Shown: one piece after another, positions 8,315-17,049 of the stretch
Layout of the letters: the number at the start of each line of letters is the position of its first letter
Numbering within the stretch: the stretch's first letter is position 1
Notes under the pieces: model-generated
The model's database searches: none
What the model was told of the DNA's origin: nothing
The model's input: only the letters and a program-made list of their open reading frames with translations
Position numbers and translations under genes: made by a program
Assembly (NCBI GenBank): GCA_029859385.1
Contig: JAOUDF010000010.1
Span: 1 to 27,874, forward strand
Length of the DNA: 27,874 bases
Source of the DNA: Nitrospirota bacterium
GTDB taxonomy: Bacteria > Nitrospirota > JAOUDF01
Reading direction: 5' to 3'

Positions 8315-9265
8315 TTCGTCGTCGTTCTTCGGGACCGCCGGTTTTCGCAGCTTTCTGAAGTCGGCCCAGGTATCGAAGACCCCCAGGCTGAGCACGGGAA
8401 AGAGGAAGAATACCTGGGTCGTAATGAGAAAATAACCGAGGGCCCTGAGCAGGGGGTGAAACTGCCATTTGGCGAAGAAGAAGGCGACGACGGAGATCCC
8501 CTGCACGAGATAGATGCTCAAAAGAGGGATCAGGATATTGCCGCCGATACTCTTGGCCGCGGCCAGCGGTATAAGCAGCAGGCCGCCGCCACCGATAACC
8601 CCCCAGATGATATGGTCGGGAACTATCCAGAGGGGGAAGGGTTTCGTAGGCCGGTGTATGACCCCGATCCGTGAAAGCACCATCGCCGCGATGACATAGG
8701 AGATAAAGGCTGCACCCCCGATGGAGACCATGGCGAAGGAGGGGAAGAGGCGCACAAAGGTTTCGGCGATCATGGGGATGTTGGCGGCGAGCATGTCGAT
8801 GTCGTCGGCATTCATCTTGAGTTCGCGGTAGACCTTGACCGTCTCCTCCAGGTTGGCGGTGACGTACTGGTGGAGGAAGGCCATGGGGTTGATCCCCTGC
8901 GTCATTGCAGCACCGCCGGCGACGGCGGCCAGCAGCACCAGTACCGCCAGCGTACTCCATACCACGACCCCGGCCATTGAAATCTCCCGGTGCAGCCCTT
9001 CGCCGATAATGGCGGCCATCAGGCCGACGATGACGGCGAAGAAGACGACGGTCTGGATATCGGTGGTCAGCAGCAGGATGACGGCGGCCAGGATGAAGGC
9101 CAGCAGGCACGGCACCTTGCCCGCCTTGTTGTAGGAGATGATAAGGGGGATGGGCGCAAGAACCGCCAGAAGCACCCCTACGACGGGTACGATGCTGAAG
9201 GAGGCGAAGAGGATGTAGCTGAGAAGCGCAGCCGCCAGAATCTCTATGGGCCTGTTTGTTGCCAA
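8306..9265 (-). CDS. DUF2232 (YybS-like) polytopic membrane protein
   Basis: This 319-residue, very hydrophobic protein has about eight predicted membrane segments, for example SYILFASFSIVPVVGVLLAV near 16-35, a long helix near 55-90, and IIWGVIGGGGLLLIPLAAA in the C-terminal half. It fits the DUF2232/YybS family, often encoded in ribosomal-protein clusters with rpsF, rpsR and rplI; function is unknown. The start is TTG at 9265 (not ATG), supported by AGAGGA about 7 bases upstream. It follows rpsR on the same strand, but a terminator-like hairpin and a REP-like repeat lie between, so it may have its own transcript. Its last codons overlap the purH promoter region. Confidence 0.82.
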   Translation of the reverse strand: MATNRPIEILAAALLSYILFASFSIVPVVGVLLAVLAPIPLIISYNKAGKVPCLLAFILAAVILLLTTDIQTVVFFAVIVGLMAAIIGEGLHREISMAGVVVWSTLAVLVLLAAVAGGAAMTQGINPMAFLHQYVTANLEETVKVYRELKMNADDIDMLAANIPMIAETFVRLFPSFAMVSIGGAAFISYVIAAMVLSRIGVIHRPTKPFPLWIVPDHIIWGVIGGGGLLLIPLAAAKSIGGNILIPLLSIYLVQGISVVAFFFAKWQFHPLLRALGYFLITTQVFFLFPVLSLGVFDTWADFRKLRKPAVPKNDDELT

Positions 9266-9298
9266 GGTAATTCCTCTATGATTTTGTAATAGGTCGTC

Positions 9299-9358
9299 AC
9301 ACCGGTGAAAACCGGTGTCCAGCGATTAAAACAATTGGATTCCGGCGTCCGCCGGAAT
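9299..9358. repeat. REP-like intergenic repeat with two palindromes
   Basis: Two compact palindromes sit side by side. ACACCGGT (9299-9306) and ACCGGTGT (9311-9318) are separated by GAAA. ATTCCGGCG (9339-9347) and CGCCGGAAT (9350-9358) are separated by TC. The second resembles the widespread proteobacterial intergenic repeat of the form ATTCCGGC...GCCGGAATGAC. It lies between rpsR and the DUF2232 gene. Confidence 0.65.
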
Positions 9359-9387
9359 GACGGAAAAGCATGTACTGCGAAATCGTA

Positions 9388-9428
9388 GAAAATTAAAGAG
9401 GGCTACAGGTAGTTACCCCATAGCCCTC
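9388..9428 (-). terminator. Probable intrinsic terminator after rpsR
   Basis: GAGGGCTA (9398-9405) and TAGCCCTC (9421-9428) form a perfect 8-bp stem with a 15-base loop. On the minus strand the stem is followed by TTTAATTTT, an acceptable U-rich tail. It lies about 25 bases beyond the rpsR stop codon and would end the rpsF-ssb-rpsR transcript. Confidence 0.65.
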
Positions 9429-9451
9429 CGGAAAGCTCGTTGAAGCCGTGT

Positions 9452-9697
9452 CTATCTTTCGGAAGCGAACGGCAGCAGGGCGATGTTGCGGGCCCTCTTC
9501 ACCGCGGTGGTGATGTCCCTCTGGTGCATGGCGCAGTTTCCGGAAATCCGGCGGGGGATGATCTTGCCGCGCTCCGTCACGAACGAACGGACGGTCTTCA
9601 GATCCTTGTAGTCGATGAACTGGATCTTGTCCGCGCAGAACTTGCACACCTTCTTGCGGACATATCTCTTTCTGGTTTTATCGTTTTTGTCCTGCAT
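9452..9697 (-). CDS. rpsR: 30S ribosomal protein S18
   Basis: S18 is an 81-residue protein of the 30S platform that binds with S6 near helices 22-23 of 16S rRNA. The sequence shows the family core FIDYKDLKTVRSFVTERGKIIPRRISGNCAMHQRDITTAVKRARNIALLPF in pieces from residue 27 onward. It keeps C18-x2-C21 and C55-x2-H58, so it is the metal-binding (C+) form. It is third in rpsF-ssb-rpsR, 19 bases after ssb, with AGGAGAAGG upstream of the ATG. Confidence 0.97.
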   Translation of the reverse strand: MQDKNDKTRKRYVRKKVCKFCADKIQFIDYKDLKTVRSFVTERGKIIPRRISGNCAMHQRDITTAVKRARNIALLPFASER

Positions 9698-9716
9698 CTA
9701 CCTTCTCCTATTGGCA

Positions 9717-10115
9717 TTAAAACGGGATATCGTCATCAACAGGGGGCGCATCATAACCGCCTTCGGCGGATCCGCCACCCTGACCCTGTCGCTTGGGCAT
9801 GAAGGTCACGTTGTCGGCGACAACCTCTACCTTGCTCCGCTTCTGACCGTCATCGGTCTCCCAGCGGCGCTGCTGGAGGCGTCCGTCAACAAGCACCGAG
9901 TCGCCCTTGCCGACATACTGGCCGCAGTTCTCGGCCTGCTTGCCGAAGACCACGATGTCGATATAGCTGACCTCATCCCTGAACTCGTCCCCCTGCTTGT
10001 AGCGGCGGTTCACCGCGATGGCGAAACTTGCCACCGCCGTTCCCGTGGGGGTAAAGCGTACTTCAGGGTCTCTTGTCAGGTTTCCCAGCAGAATGACCTT
10101 GTTAAAGCTTGCCAC
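9717..10115 (-). CDS. ssb: Single-stranded DNA-binding protein
   Basis: SSB coats single-stranded DNA as a tetramer in replication, recombination and repair. The 132-residue protein has an N-terminal OB fold (about 1-105: FNKVILLGNLTRDPEVR, ASFAIAVNRRY, DIVVFGKQAENCGQYVGKG), a very short Gly-rich linker and the acidic tip DDDIPF that docks partner proteins. The linker of about 20 residues is short for SSB. The start is GTG at 10115, with GAGGAGG contributed by the end of rpsF. The position between rpsF and rpsR is the usual bacterial arrangement and couples its expression to S6 and S18. Confidence 0.97.
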   Translation of the reverse strand: MASFNKVILLGNLTRDPEVRFTPTGTAVASFAIAVNRRYKQGDEFRDEVSYIDIVVFGKQAENCGQYVGKGDSVLVDGRLQQRRWETDDGQKRSKVEVVADNVTFMPKRQGQGGGSAEGGYDAPPVDDDIPF

Positions 10116-10118
10116 GGC

Positions 10119-10475
10119 CTAAGCCTCCTCGGCGACAGCTTCAGCTTCGGCCGGAACGGCCGGCCTGAGCTGGGCCTTGTGCCAGTCTTTTTCGAGTCTT
10201 ACGGTCATGAATTTGAGGACGGCGTCGGAAAGCCTGAGATTTCTCTCAAACTCTGCCACGAGGTTGGGACCCGCTTCGTAAAGGAAGTAGGCGTAGGTGC
10301 CTTTCTTCTGCTTCTTTACTTCGTAGGCCAGCTTCTTCTTGCCCCAGTTCTCCGTTTTGATAATCTCTCCGCCTTCGCGGGTGACTATCTCCTGCATCTT
10401 CTCCGTCGTCTTGTTGACGTCGTCGTCGGAGATATTGGGGTTGACGATGAAAATCGTCTCGTACGTGCTGCTCAT
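10119..10475 (-). CDS. rpsF: 30S ribosomal protein S6
   Basis: S6 forms a heterodimer with S18 on the 30S platform. The 118-residue protein has the typical ferredoxin-like sequence YETIFIVNPNISDDDV, GGEIIKTENWGKKKLAYEVKK and KGTYAYFLYEA, ending in an Ala/Glu-rich disordered tail after residue 100. AAGGAGGTGATT precedes the ATG, an almost perfect anti-16S match. It is first in rpsF-ssb-rpsR and has a leader hairpin that may mediate feedback. Confidence 0.97.
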   Translation of the reverse strand: MSSTYETIFIVNPNISDDDVNKTTEKMQEIVTREGGEIIKTENWGKKKLAYEVKKQKKGTYAYFLYEAGPNLVAEFERNLRLSDAVLKFMTVRLEKDWHKAQLRPAVPAEAEAVAEEA

Positions 10476-10501
10476 TGAATCACCTCCTTATGGATAATAA
10501 A

Positions 10502-10524
10502 GCCCCCGGCCTTGTGCTGGGAGC
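10502..10524 (-). promoter_or_regulatory. Leader hairpin of rpsF, candidate S6:S18 autoregulatory site
   Basis: In the rpsF leader the minus-strand sequence GCTCCC pairs with GGGGGC (one G-U) around an 11-base loop ending in GGCC, so CCG sits at the loop-stem junction. Known S6:S18-binding leaders present a conserved CCG mimicking 16S rRNA near helices 22-23. The match here is by eye only. The stem is followed by TTTATT, so an attenuator is an alternative reading. Confidence 0.4.
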
Positions 10525-10544
10525 AAGGAGCAGTAAAGGGGCAC

Positions 10545-10574
10545 TTTGTACCACAGAGGCAGCGAAAAAATCAA
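10545..10574 (-). promoter_or_regulatory. Candidate sigma-70 promoter of rpsF-ssb-rpsR
   Basis: On the minus strand TTGATT (10574-10569) and TACAAA (10550-10545) are 18 bases apart, a moderate match to -35/-10. It would start transcription near 10538, with a leader of about 60 nt containing the hairpin at 10502-10524. Confidence 0.45.
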
Positions 10575-10638
10575 GGGAAATCTGGCAAGAGAGGGATATG
10601 ACGGTGTCGGGTTCCCGGGTTCCTTACGTGCCGCGGAA

Positions 10639-13600
10639 TTATTTCCGGGATACCTTTCGCCCTTTCCACAGGGAGTAGATTGCGGGGATAACGATGAGCG
10701 TGAGGATGGTCGAGGTGACCATGCCGCCCACCATGGGCGCGGCGATCCGTTTCATCACCTCCGAGCCGGTGCCGCTGCCCCACATAATGGGCAAAAGCCC
10801 CGCCATGATGGCCGTGACCGTCATCATCTTGGGCCGCACCCGCTCCACCGCGCCCTCCATGATCGCCGCATAAAGGTCGGCCAGGCCGTTCATCCTTCCC
10901 TGCCGGACGCGCTCGTCATAGGCGCTGTTGAGGTAGATGAGCATCACCACACCCGTCTCCGCCGCAACCCCGGCCAGGGCGATGAAGCCGACACCCACGG
11001 CGACGCTCAGGTTATACCCCAGCAGGTAGATGAGCCATATCCCCCCGACGAGCGAGAAGGGGAGGGAGAGCAGGACAATGAGGCTCTCGCCGATGGTGCG
11101 GAAATTGAGGTAGAGGAGCAGGAAGATGATGAGCAGCGTTACCGGCACGATGACCTTCATCCGTGCATTTGTCCGCTCCATATGCTCGTAATCCCCGCTC
11201 CATGTTACGTAATAGCCGGGAGGGAACTTTACCTTTTCCATGACGGCCTTTTTTGCATCGGCCACATAGCCGCCTATGTCCCGTCCCCGCACATCCACCG
11301 ACACCCAGCTGTTGAGCAGGCCGTTCTCCGTCTTTATCCCGGCCGCCCCCTTGTTCAGCCTGATATCGGCCAGCTGGGAGAGGGGGATATGCTGGCCCGC
11401 CCGGGTTGGCACCAGCACCCGCCCCATGTCGGCGACGCTGTCCCTGAGTTCCCTTTTGTACCGGACGTTGACCGGGTAACGCTCGAGCCCTTCGACGGTG
11501 GTGGTGACGTTCTCACCGCCGACCGCGGATTGGATGATCGACTGGATATCCTCCACCCGCAGGCCGTAGCGGGCTGCCTCATCCCTCTTTATCCTTATGT
11601 CGAGGTAAAGCCCGCCGGTCACCCGGTCGGCAAAGGCGCTGGCTGTGCCGGGAACGGTCTTCACCGCCTGTTCGATCTCGGTGGCCAGCTGTTCCAGCGT
11701 GGAGAGGTCCTTGCCGAAGACCTTCAGGCCCACCGGCGTGCGGAAGCCGGTGGAGAGCATGTCGAGCCGCGCCTTGATCGGCATGGTCCACGAGTTGGTA
11801 ACCCCGGGCATCTCCAGCGCCCGGTTCATCTCCTCAATCAGCCGCTCCCGGGTCATGCCGGACCGCCACTGGTCTTTTGGCTTCAGGTTGATGACGGTTT
11901 CGTACATCTCCATGGGGGCCGGGTCGGTGGCAGTGGCGGCCCTTCCCGCCTTGCCGAAGACGCTCTCCACCTCGGGGAATGATTTGATGATCCGGTCCTG
12001 AGTCTGGAGTATCTCCGCGGTCTTCGTCACCGAGACCCCCGGCAGGGTCACCGGCATGAAGAGGAGGGTTCCCTCGTTGAGGGTGGGCATGAACTCGGAA
12101 CCTGTCCGCGTCAGCGGGATGACAGTGACGGCCAGGGCTGCCAGCGCGACGGTGATGGTGGCCCACTTGAACCGCAGCACCAGCCGAATGACGGGGCCGT
12201 AGACCCATATGAGGATTCTCGTGACCGGGTTCTTCCGTTCGGCGAGGATCCGCCCCCGGATGAAGAGGGCCATGAGCACCGGCACCAGGGTGATGGAAAG
12301 GATCGCCGATGCCGCCATGGCGAAGGTCTTGGTATAGGCCAGCGGCTTGAAGAGCCTGCCCGATTGATCTTCCAGCGCAAAGACCGGCAGGAACGACACG
12401 GTAATAATCAGAAGCGAAAAGAAGAGGGGAGGCCCCACCTCCTTTGCCGCGGCGATGACCGCCTCTCTCCGGTTTGCCTCACCGCCGCGTTCGATATGCT
12501 TGTGGGCGTTCTCGATCATGACGATGGCGCCGTCGATCATGGCGCCGATGGCGATGGCGATGCCGCCCAGCGACATGATGTTGGCGTTGATCCCCAGGTA
12601 GTACATGGGGATGAAGGAAACGGGAATGGCCACCAGCAGCATGACGATGGCTACCGCCGCGCTCCGGAAATGGAGAAGAAATATGACGCAGACCAGCGCC
12701 ACCACAATCGACTCCTCCACCAGCTTTTCCTTGAGAGTGGCGATGGCGCGATGAATCAGGGCACTGCGATCATAGACCGGCACCAGCCGCACCCCCGGCG
12801 GCAGCCCTGGCTTCAGCTCTTCGACCTTCTTCTTTACCTCCTCGATGACATTGAGGGCATTTTCGCCGAACCGCATCACCACGATGCCGCCGACCGCCTC
12901 GCCCTCGCCGTCCTTTTCCGCGATGCCCCGCCGTTCCTCCGGTCCCAGCTCCACCCGGGCGATATCCCGTATCCGGACCGGAGTCCCTGACCGGTCGGCC
13001 TTGACCACCGTGTTTTCTATGTCGGGGATGTTTTTGATATACCCCAGCCCCCGTACCATGTACTCCCGCTCGCTCATCTCCACCACCCGGCCGCCGGTAT
13101 CGACGTTGCTCATCCTTAGGCTCTCGGTGACGTCACGGAGCGATATGTCGTAGGCCCGCAGCCGGTTGGGGTCGATGTTGACCTGGTACTGCTTTACGAA
13201 GCCGCCGATGGAGGCCACCTCCGACACGCCGGGGACCGAGGTAAGCTGGTAGCGGACATACCAGTCCTGAATGCTCCGCAGCTCGGCGAGGCTGTAGCCC
13301 TTGCCTTCGAGGACATACTGGAAGACCCAGCCGACCCCCGTGGCGTCGGGGCCGAGGCTGGGGGCAACGCCCCGCGGCAGTTTGCCCGAGGCGAAGTTGA
13401 GGTACTCCAGCACCCGGCTCCGGGCCCAGTAGATGTCGGTACCGTCCTCAAAAATGATGTAGACGAAGGAAACGCCGAAGAAAGAGAAGCCCCTCACCAC
13501 CCTGGCCTTTGGTACCGCCAGCATGGCCGTGGTGAGGGGGTAGGTGACCTGGTCCTCCACCACCTGCGGGGCCTGGCCGGGGTACTCGGTCTGGATGATC

Positions 13601-13740
13601 ACCTGGACGTCGGAGAGGTCGGGAATGGCGTCGAGGGGGATGCGAGAGACGGCATAGATGCCCCATGCCAGGCCGAGGGCGGTCAGCAGGATGACGAGGA
13701 AGCGGTTGGCGATGGAGAGTTCGATGATTCTTTTCAGCAT
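10639..13740 (-). CDS. cusA: CusA-type heavy-metal efflux RND transporter (HME family)
   Basis: This 1033-residue inner-membrane RND pump uses the proton gradient to export metal through the CusBC channel. N-terminal IANRFLVILLTAL is the first transmembrane helix. The TM4 signature GAMIDGAIVMIENAHK contains D403, the proton-relay Asp of the Cu/Ag subtype. The three methionines of the CusA periplasmic Cu/Ag site are conserved in context: M562 (LLFMPVTLPG), M612 (PMEMYETVINLKP) and M661 (RLDMLSTGF). This argues for monovalent Cu/Ag rather than the divalent-ion Czc subtype. It is the last gene of a four-gene operon, 54 bases after cusB. The length is normal. Confidence 0.96.
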   Translation of the reverse strand: MLKRIIELSIANRFLVILLTALGLAWGIYAVSRIPLDAIPDLSDVQVIIQTEYPGQAPQVVEDQVTYPLTTAMLAVPKARVVRGFSFFGVSFVYIIFEDGTDIYWARSRVLEYLNFASGKLPRGVAPSLGPDATGVGWVFQYVLEGKGYSLAELRSIQDWYVRYQLTSVPGVSEVASIGGFVKQYQVNIDPNRLRAYDISLRDVTESLRMSNVDTGGRVVEMSEREYMVRGLGYIKNIPDIENTVVKADRSGTPVRIRDIARVELGPEERRGIAEKDGEGEAVGGIVVMRFGENALNVIEEVKKKVEELKPGLPPGVRLVPVYDRSALIHRAIATLKEKLVEESIVVALVCVIFLLHFRSAAVAIVMLLVAIPVSFIPMYYLGINANIMSLGGIAIAIGAMIDGAIVMIENAHKHIERGGEANRREAVIAAAKEVGPPLFFSLLIITVSFLPVFALEDQSGRLFKPLAYTKTFAMAASAILSITLVPVLMALFIRGRILAERKNPVTRILIWVYGPVIRLVLRFKWATITVALAALAVTVIPLTRTGSEFMPTLNEGTLLFMPVTLPGVSVTKTAEILQTQDRIIKSFPEVESVFGKAGRAATATDPAPMEMYETVINLKPKDQWRSGMTRERLIEEMNRALEMPGVTNSWTMPIKARLDMLSTGFRTPVGLKVFGKDLSTLEQLATEIEQAVKTVPGTASAFADRVTGGLYLDIRIKRDEAARYGLRVEDIQSIIQSAVGGENVTTTVEGLERYPVNVRYKRELRDSVADMGRVLVPTRAGQHIPLSQLADIRLNKGAAGIKTENGLLNSWVSVDVRGRDIGGYVADAKKAVMEKVKFPPGYYVTWSGDYEHMERTNARMKVIVPVTLLIIFLLLYLNFRTIGESLIVLLSLPFSLVGGIWLIYLLGYNLSVAVGVGFIALAGVAAETGVVMLIYLNSAYDERVRQGRMNGLADLYAAIMEGAVERVRPKMMTVTAIMAGLLPIMWGSGTGSEVMKRIAAPMVGGMVTSTILTLIVIPAIYSLWKGRKVSRK

Positions 13741-13794
13741 GGTTTTGCCTACTTGATCCGACCGATTTGTCCGATCCGACAGGTCAGTCAGAGA

Positions 13795-15126
13795 TTATTT
13801 TAAAGCCGCCCTGAAGCTGCTTTCCGAGTCGATCAGGAAATTGGCCGAGGTCACCACTTTTTCTCCTGCCTTCACCCCGGCCACAATCAGTACAAAGCCG
13901 TCGCCGCGGGGCCCTGTTACCACATTCCGAGGCTCGAACCGTCCCTCGCCCCGGTCGATGATCACCACCTGTCGCTCGCCGGTGTCGATCAGTGCATCTT
14001 CGGGCACCGCCACGCCCGAGCCCTCCGCCACGTCGAACTGGACATTGGCGTACATCGACGGGCGAAACTTCAGGTCGGGGTTGGCCAGCTCGATGCGGGC
14101 CCTGGCCGTACGGGTCTCGTTCTGCAGGTAGGGGTAGAGGTAGACCACCTTTCCGTAAAATACGCGGCCGGGAAAGGCGTTGAAGGTGATCTTCGCCCCG
14201 GTCCCCATCCGCACGGCGGCGAGGTCGGCTTCATAGAGGTCGGCGTGGAGCCATACGGTGGAGATGTCGGCCACCTTGAACAGCGGCTCGCCCGACATGG
14301 TCTTCTTCCCCTGAAGCGCCGACTTCTCCACCACGATCCCGTGGACCGGCGAATAGACCGTCATGGTCTTGGCGATCTCGCCCCGCTTGCCCAGCTCCTT
14401 GAGCTGCCCTTCGGTGATATCCCAGAACTTGAGCCGCCGGGCCGTGGCCTCCTCCAGTGATGACGACCCGCCGGTGATATCCTTGAACGGACTGTCCTTG
14501 GTCTGTTCCTTCAGCTCCCGGGCAATGAAGTACTCCTCCTGCGCCGCGACGAGATCAGGAGCGTAGATATCCAGCAGCGGCTGGCCCTTGGAGACCTCCT
14601 GTCCCGTGGCATTGACGTAGAGTTTTTCGATCCAGCCGTCGTACTTGGTGTTGACGGTGTATATCCGTGTCTCGTCGTAGTCCACATAACCGGTGGTGCG
14701 GATGGAACGCCGGATTGACCGTTGCACGGCTGCTTCGCTCTTCACGCCGATCTTCTGTATCTTCTCGGGGCTGATCTTCACCATCCCCGGTTCAGTTTCC
14801 TGCTGTCCTTCATAGACCGGGATATAGTCCATCCCCATGTTGTCTTTGGCCGGTACCGGCGAGGTCACCGAGGGGTTCATCGGGTGGCGGTAGAAGAGGA
14901 CCTTCGCTCCGGTCTTCCCCTGTGCCATTGGCGTGGCCGCCTGCATCGGCACCGGCTTTCCCAGCAGCATTACGACATGGTCTCTGAACAGCCAGAGCAA
15001 GCCTGCGCCGACCGCTACGAAGATAAGGCCGCCGAAGAGAAAGACCGCCCATGCCGGTGGCTTGTCGTCGACAACTTTGTTGATAACCTCATTCTGTCCG
15101 TAAGAAGGTCTTTCCTGTTCGTCCAT
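13795..15126 (-). CDS. cusB: CusB-type periplasmic adaptor with N-terminal metal-binding domain
   Basis: This 443-residue membrane-fusion protein bridges CusA and CusC. Residues about 26-46 form a single N-terminal transmembrane anchor rather than a cleaved signal. Residues about 76-105 resemble the heavy-metal-binding domain, but with VLFYRHPMNPSV and KDNMGMDYIPVY in place of the usual CPMHP and CPxCGM, so it has Met and His but no Cys. The rest is the adaptor: lipoyl/barrel segments around DGWIEKLYVNATGQEVSKGQPLLDI (about 165-189), an alpha-hairpin with many charged residues, and beta-barrel and membrane-proximal parts (FPGRVFYGKVVYLYP, ALIDTGERQVV). AAGGAGA precedes the ATG. It lies 9 bases after cusC. 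Confidence 0.94.
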   Translation of the reverse strand: MDEQERPSYGQNEVINKVVDDKPPAWAVFLFGGLIFVAVGAGLLWLFRDHVVMLLGKPVPMQAATPMAQGKTGAKVLFYRHPMNPSVTSPVPAKDNMGMDYIPVYEGQQETEPGMVKISPEKIQKIGVKSEAAVQRSIRRSIRTTGYVDYDETRIYTVNTKYDGWIEKLYVNATGQEVSKGQPLLDIYAPDLVAAQEEYFIARELKEQTKDSPFKDITGGSSSLEEATARRLKFWDITEGQLKELGKRGEIAKTMTVYSPVHGIVVEKSALQGKKTMSGEPLFKVADISTVWLHADLYEADLAAVRMGTGAKITFNAFPGRVFYGKVVYLYPYLQNETRTARARIELANPDLKFRPSMYANVQFDVAEGSGVAVPEDALIDTGERQVVIIDRGEGRFEPRNVVTGPRGDGFVLIVAGVKAGEKVVTSANFLIDSESSFRAALK

Positions 15127-15135
15127 GGGTTCTCC

Positions 15136-16449
15136 TTAAAACAGCCGTTTCCCGACCACAAACTCCAGTTCAGCCAGTTTCTGTTCGTAGTCGGTGAGGG
15201 CCTTTGTGTACTTCAGTTCGAAGTCAAAGAGGTTGAGCTGGGTGTCCTGCAGAAAGAAGAAATCGACCTTCCCCACCTGATAGCCGGCCATGGCCGACTT
15301 CAGCGACTGCCGCGCCTGGGGCAGGATGCCGGTTTCGAAGAGCTGCATCTGCCGCTCGGCCCGGCGGACTTCCGCCATGAGGTCGCGCAGCATGAAGAAG
15401 ACCTCGTTCTTCATGGCAGCATACTCGTGTCTGGCCACGCCTATCCGGGCGGCTGCCTCAGCAGCCTTCGGGTCGAGCTTGTCTTTTTTCCAGACAGGGA
15501 GATTGACCGTCACCATGGCCGAAACCAGGTCGTCCATCGTCTCCCGCTGGCCGTAGCTCACCCCAACTTCAAAGTCGGGGTAGTAGTCTTTCTTCGCCAG
15601 TTTGAGCGCTGTTTCGGCCCGCTCCACCATCTTCGATGCCGCTTTAAGGGATGGCCTGCTCTCGATGGCCATGGGCCTCAGCTCTTCCAGGGAGAGGCTG
15701 AAGGGGGTCTTGGTGATCTCCCGGGGTTCATCACCGTCTCTTGCCTCCTCCGTCGTGCGGAAGGCGAGGAAGTTGAGCCGCGCCAGCGCCGTCTCCCGTT
15801 TTTGCCGCAGCATGATCTCGTCGTCGATGAACTCGGAGAGCCCCACCTGCGCCTTGAGAGCATCCTGCTGCGGGGCGACGCCGACGCTGTAGCGGGTCTC
15901 GGCGATACGGATGATCTGCCGGATCAGGTCCTGATGGTGAGTGATTATGTCGATATTCTGGTTTATGAAGGCCAGGTCGAGATAGGCGCGTTTTACGTCA
16001 CGGACGATGGCGTTCTTCCGGTCGTCCAGCATTCGCTCAGCCACTTCGACATCGCGTATCGCCATATCGCGCTTAAGCTCGCGCTTTTCTGCCGACGGGA
16101 AGCGCTGGGAGAGGCCGATCGACTTCATGGTCATCGCTTCGTCGGTAAAAGAGGGGCCGCTCCAGGGGAGGTTCTCGACGCTGAACCGTAGCATTGGGTC
16201 GTCCAGGGCATGCTCGTAGGCAGGTCGCTGCCTCAGGGCCTCTACCTGTTGCTCGATTGCCTTGAGTTCGGGGTTCTTGTCCAGGGCTTCCAGGATGTAT
16301 TTGTCCAGCAGGTCGCCATGGCCGCCGGATTCATGGGACAGATGGGACGCGTGGGACATAGTGGTTGTCGGGGCGGTGGCCGGCTCCTCGGCCATGGCCG
16401 CCGCTGTGCTAATCAGAATAAGTGCCGTGGTGCAGGCAAGTCGTCTCAT
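15136..16449 (-). CDS. cusC: CusC-type outer-membrane efflux channel (TolC family)
   Basis: This 437-residue TolC-family protein forms the outer-membrane exit duct. A signal peptide (MRRLACTTALILISTAAAMA) precedes a His-rich mature N-terminus (MSHASHLSHESGGHGD, about residues 31-46). Two internally repeated coiled-coil halves follow, each with long charged helices and a beta segment: LRFSVENLPWSGPSF near 86-100 and YYPDFEVGVSYGQRE in the second half. There is no lipobox Cys at the predicted cleavage site, unlike E. coli CusC. It starts 3 bases after the preceding gene and ends 9 bases before cusB. The specific partners are inferred from the operon. Confidence 0.93.
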   Translation of the reverse strand: MRRLACTTALILISTAAAMAEEPATAPTTTMSHASHLSHESGGHGDLLDKYILEALDKNPELKAIEQQVEALRQRPAYEHALDDPMLRFSVENLPWSGPSFTDEAMTMKSIGLSQRFPSAEKRELKRDMAIRDVEVAERMLDDRKNAIVRDVKRAYLDLAFINQNIDIITHHQDLIRQIIRIAETRYSVGVAPQQDALKAQVGLSEFIDDEIMLRQKRETALARLNFLAFRTTEEARDGDEPREITKTPFSLSLEELRPMAIESRPSLKAASKMVERAETALKLAKKDYYPDFEVGVSYGQRETMDDLVSAMVTVNLPVWKKDKLDPKAAEAAARIGVARHEYAAMKNEVFFMLRDLMAEVRRAERQMQLFETGILPQARQSLKSAMAGYQVGKVDFFFLQDTQLNLFDFELKYTKALTDYEQKLAELEFVVGKRLF

Positions 16450-16452
16450 GTC

Positions 16453-17049
16453 TCACTCCGCAAGATATTCGAACCAGGCCGTATCCCGCATCTTTCCCTT
16501 TTTGACCAGTATCTCGAACTGGTAGAGCCCCTTCTTCACGAGGTCGATATCCTCGCAGTAGTGCCGGGCCATAGGATTGGTGCCGATGTTGATCTTCTTC
16601 TTCGAGGGATCGAAGACGGTGAGCTGCACTTCCGCATCGGAGACCTGTTTCTCCGTCTCGCTGTCGTAGACCTCAATCCCGATGTGATGACTCTTCGAAT
16701 GGTCCATCTTCATCCCTTCGAGCTCCTCAGCAGGGAGTTTCATCAGCTCGTCCATGGTCAGGATGCGGAGCTTTATATTGAAGGCCTCGGCCGCGACCTC
16801 TTCCTTCTCCCCCTTCATCATCAGGTCGGAACCGGCCTTTCCCCGGGCTTTCGTGCTCTCGGCAGCCTTATCTTCGTAAACGGGGACATAGTCCATGCCG
16901 CACTTGGCCTTGCCCGGTGTTTTGGAAAAGTCGGGCTGGCCCATGGGGCACTTGTAGTAAAGAATCTTCTTTTCCTGCTGGGCGTTGGCCGTACCGGCCA
17001 TGATCAGCGCCGTCATCAGTAGTGTGATAATGAATAAGCCTTTGCGCAT
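16453..17049 (-). CDS. Periplasmic heavy-metal-binding-domain protein leading the cus operon
   Basis: With the start at 17049 this encodes 198 residues. That ATG is chosen over one at 17067 because GGAGGAGG lies 6 bases upstream and the product then opens with a clean signal peptide (MRKGLFIITLLMTALIMAGT, cleavage after ANA). The mature protein begins with a heavy-metal-binding module, YYKCPMGQPDF...KAKCGMDYVPVY, with C34, M36, C50 and M52 as likely ligands. Residues about 90-198 form a beta-rich domain with a Met/His segment (EGMKMDHSKSHH). It is first in the operon, 3 bases before cusC. A periplasmic Cu/Ag carrier that loads CusB, analogous to CusF in role but not in sequence, is a reasonable inference. 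Confidence 0.85.
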   Translation of the reverse strand: MRKGLFIITLLMTALIMAGTANAQQEKKILYYKCPMGQPDFSKTPGKAKCGMDYVPVYEDKAAESTKARGKAGSDLMMKGEKEEVAAEAFNIKLRILTMDELMKLPAEELEGMKMDHSKSHHIGIEVYDSETEKQVSDAEVQLTVFDPSKKKINIGTNPMARHYCEDIDLVKKGLYQFEILVKKGKMRDTAWFEYLAE

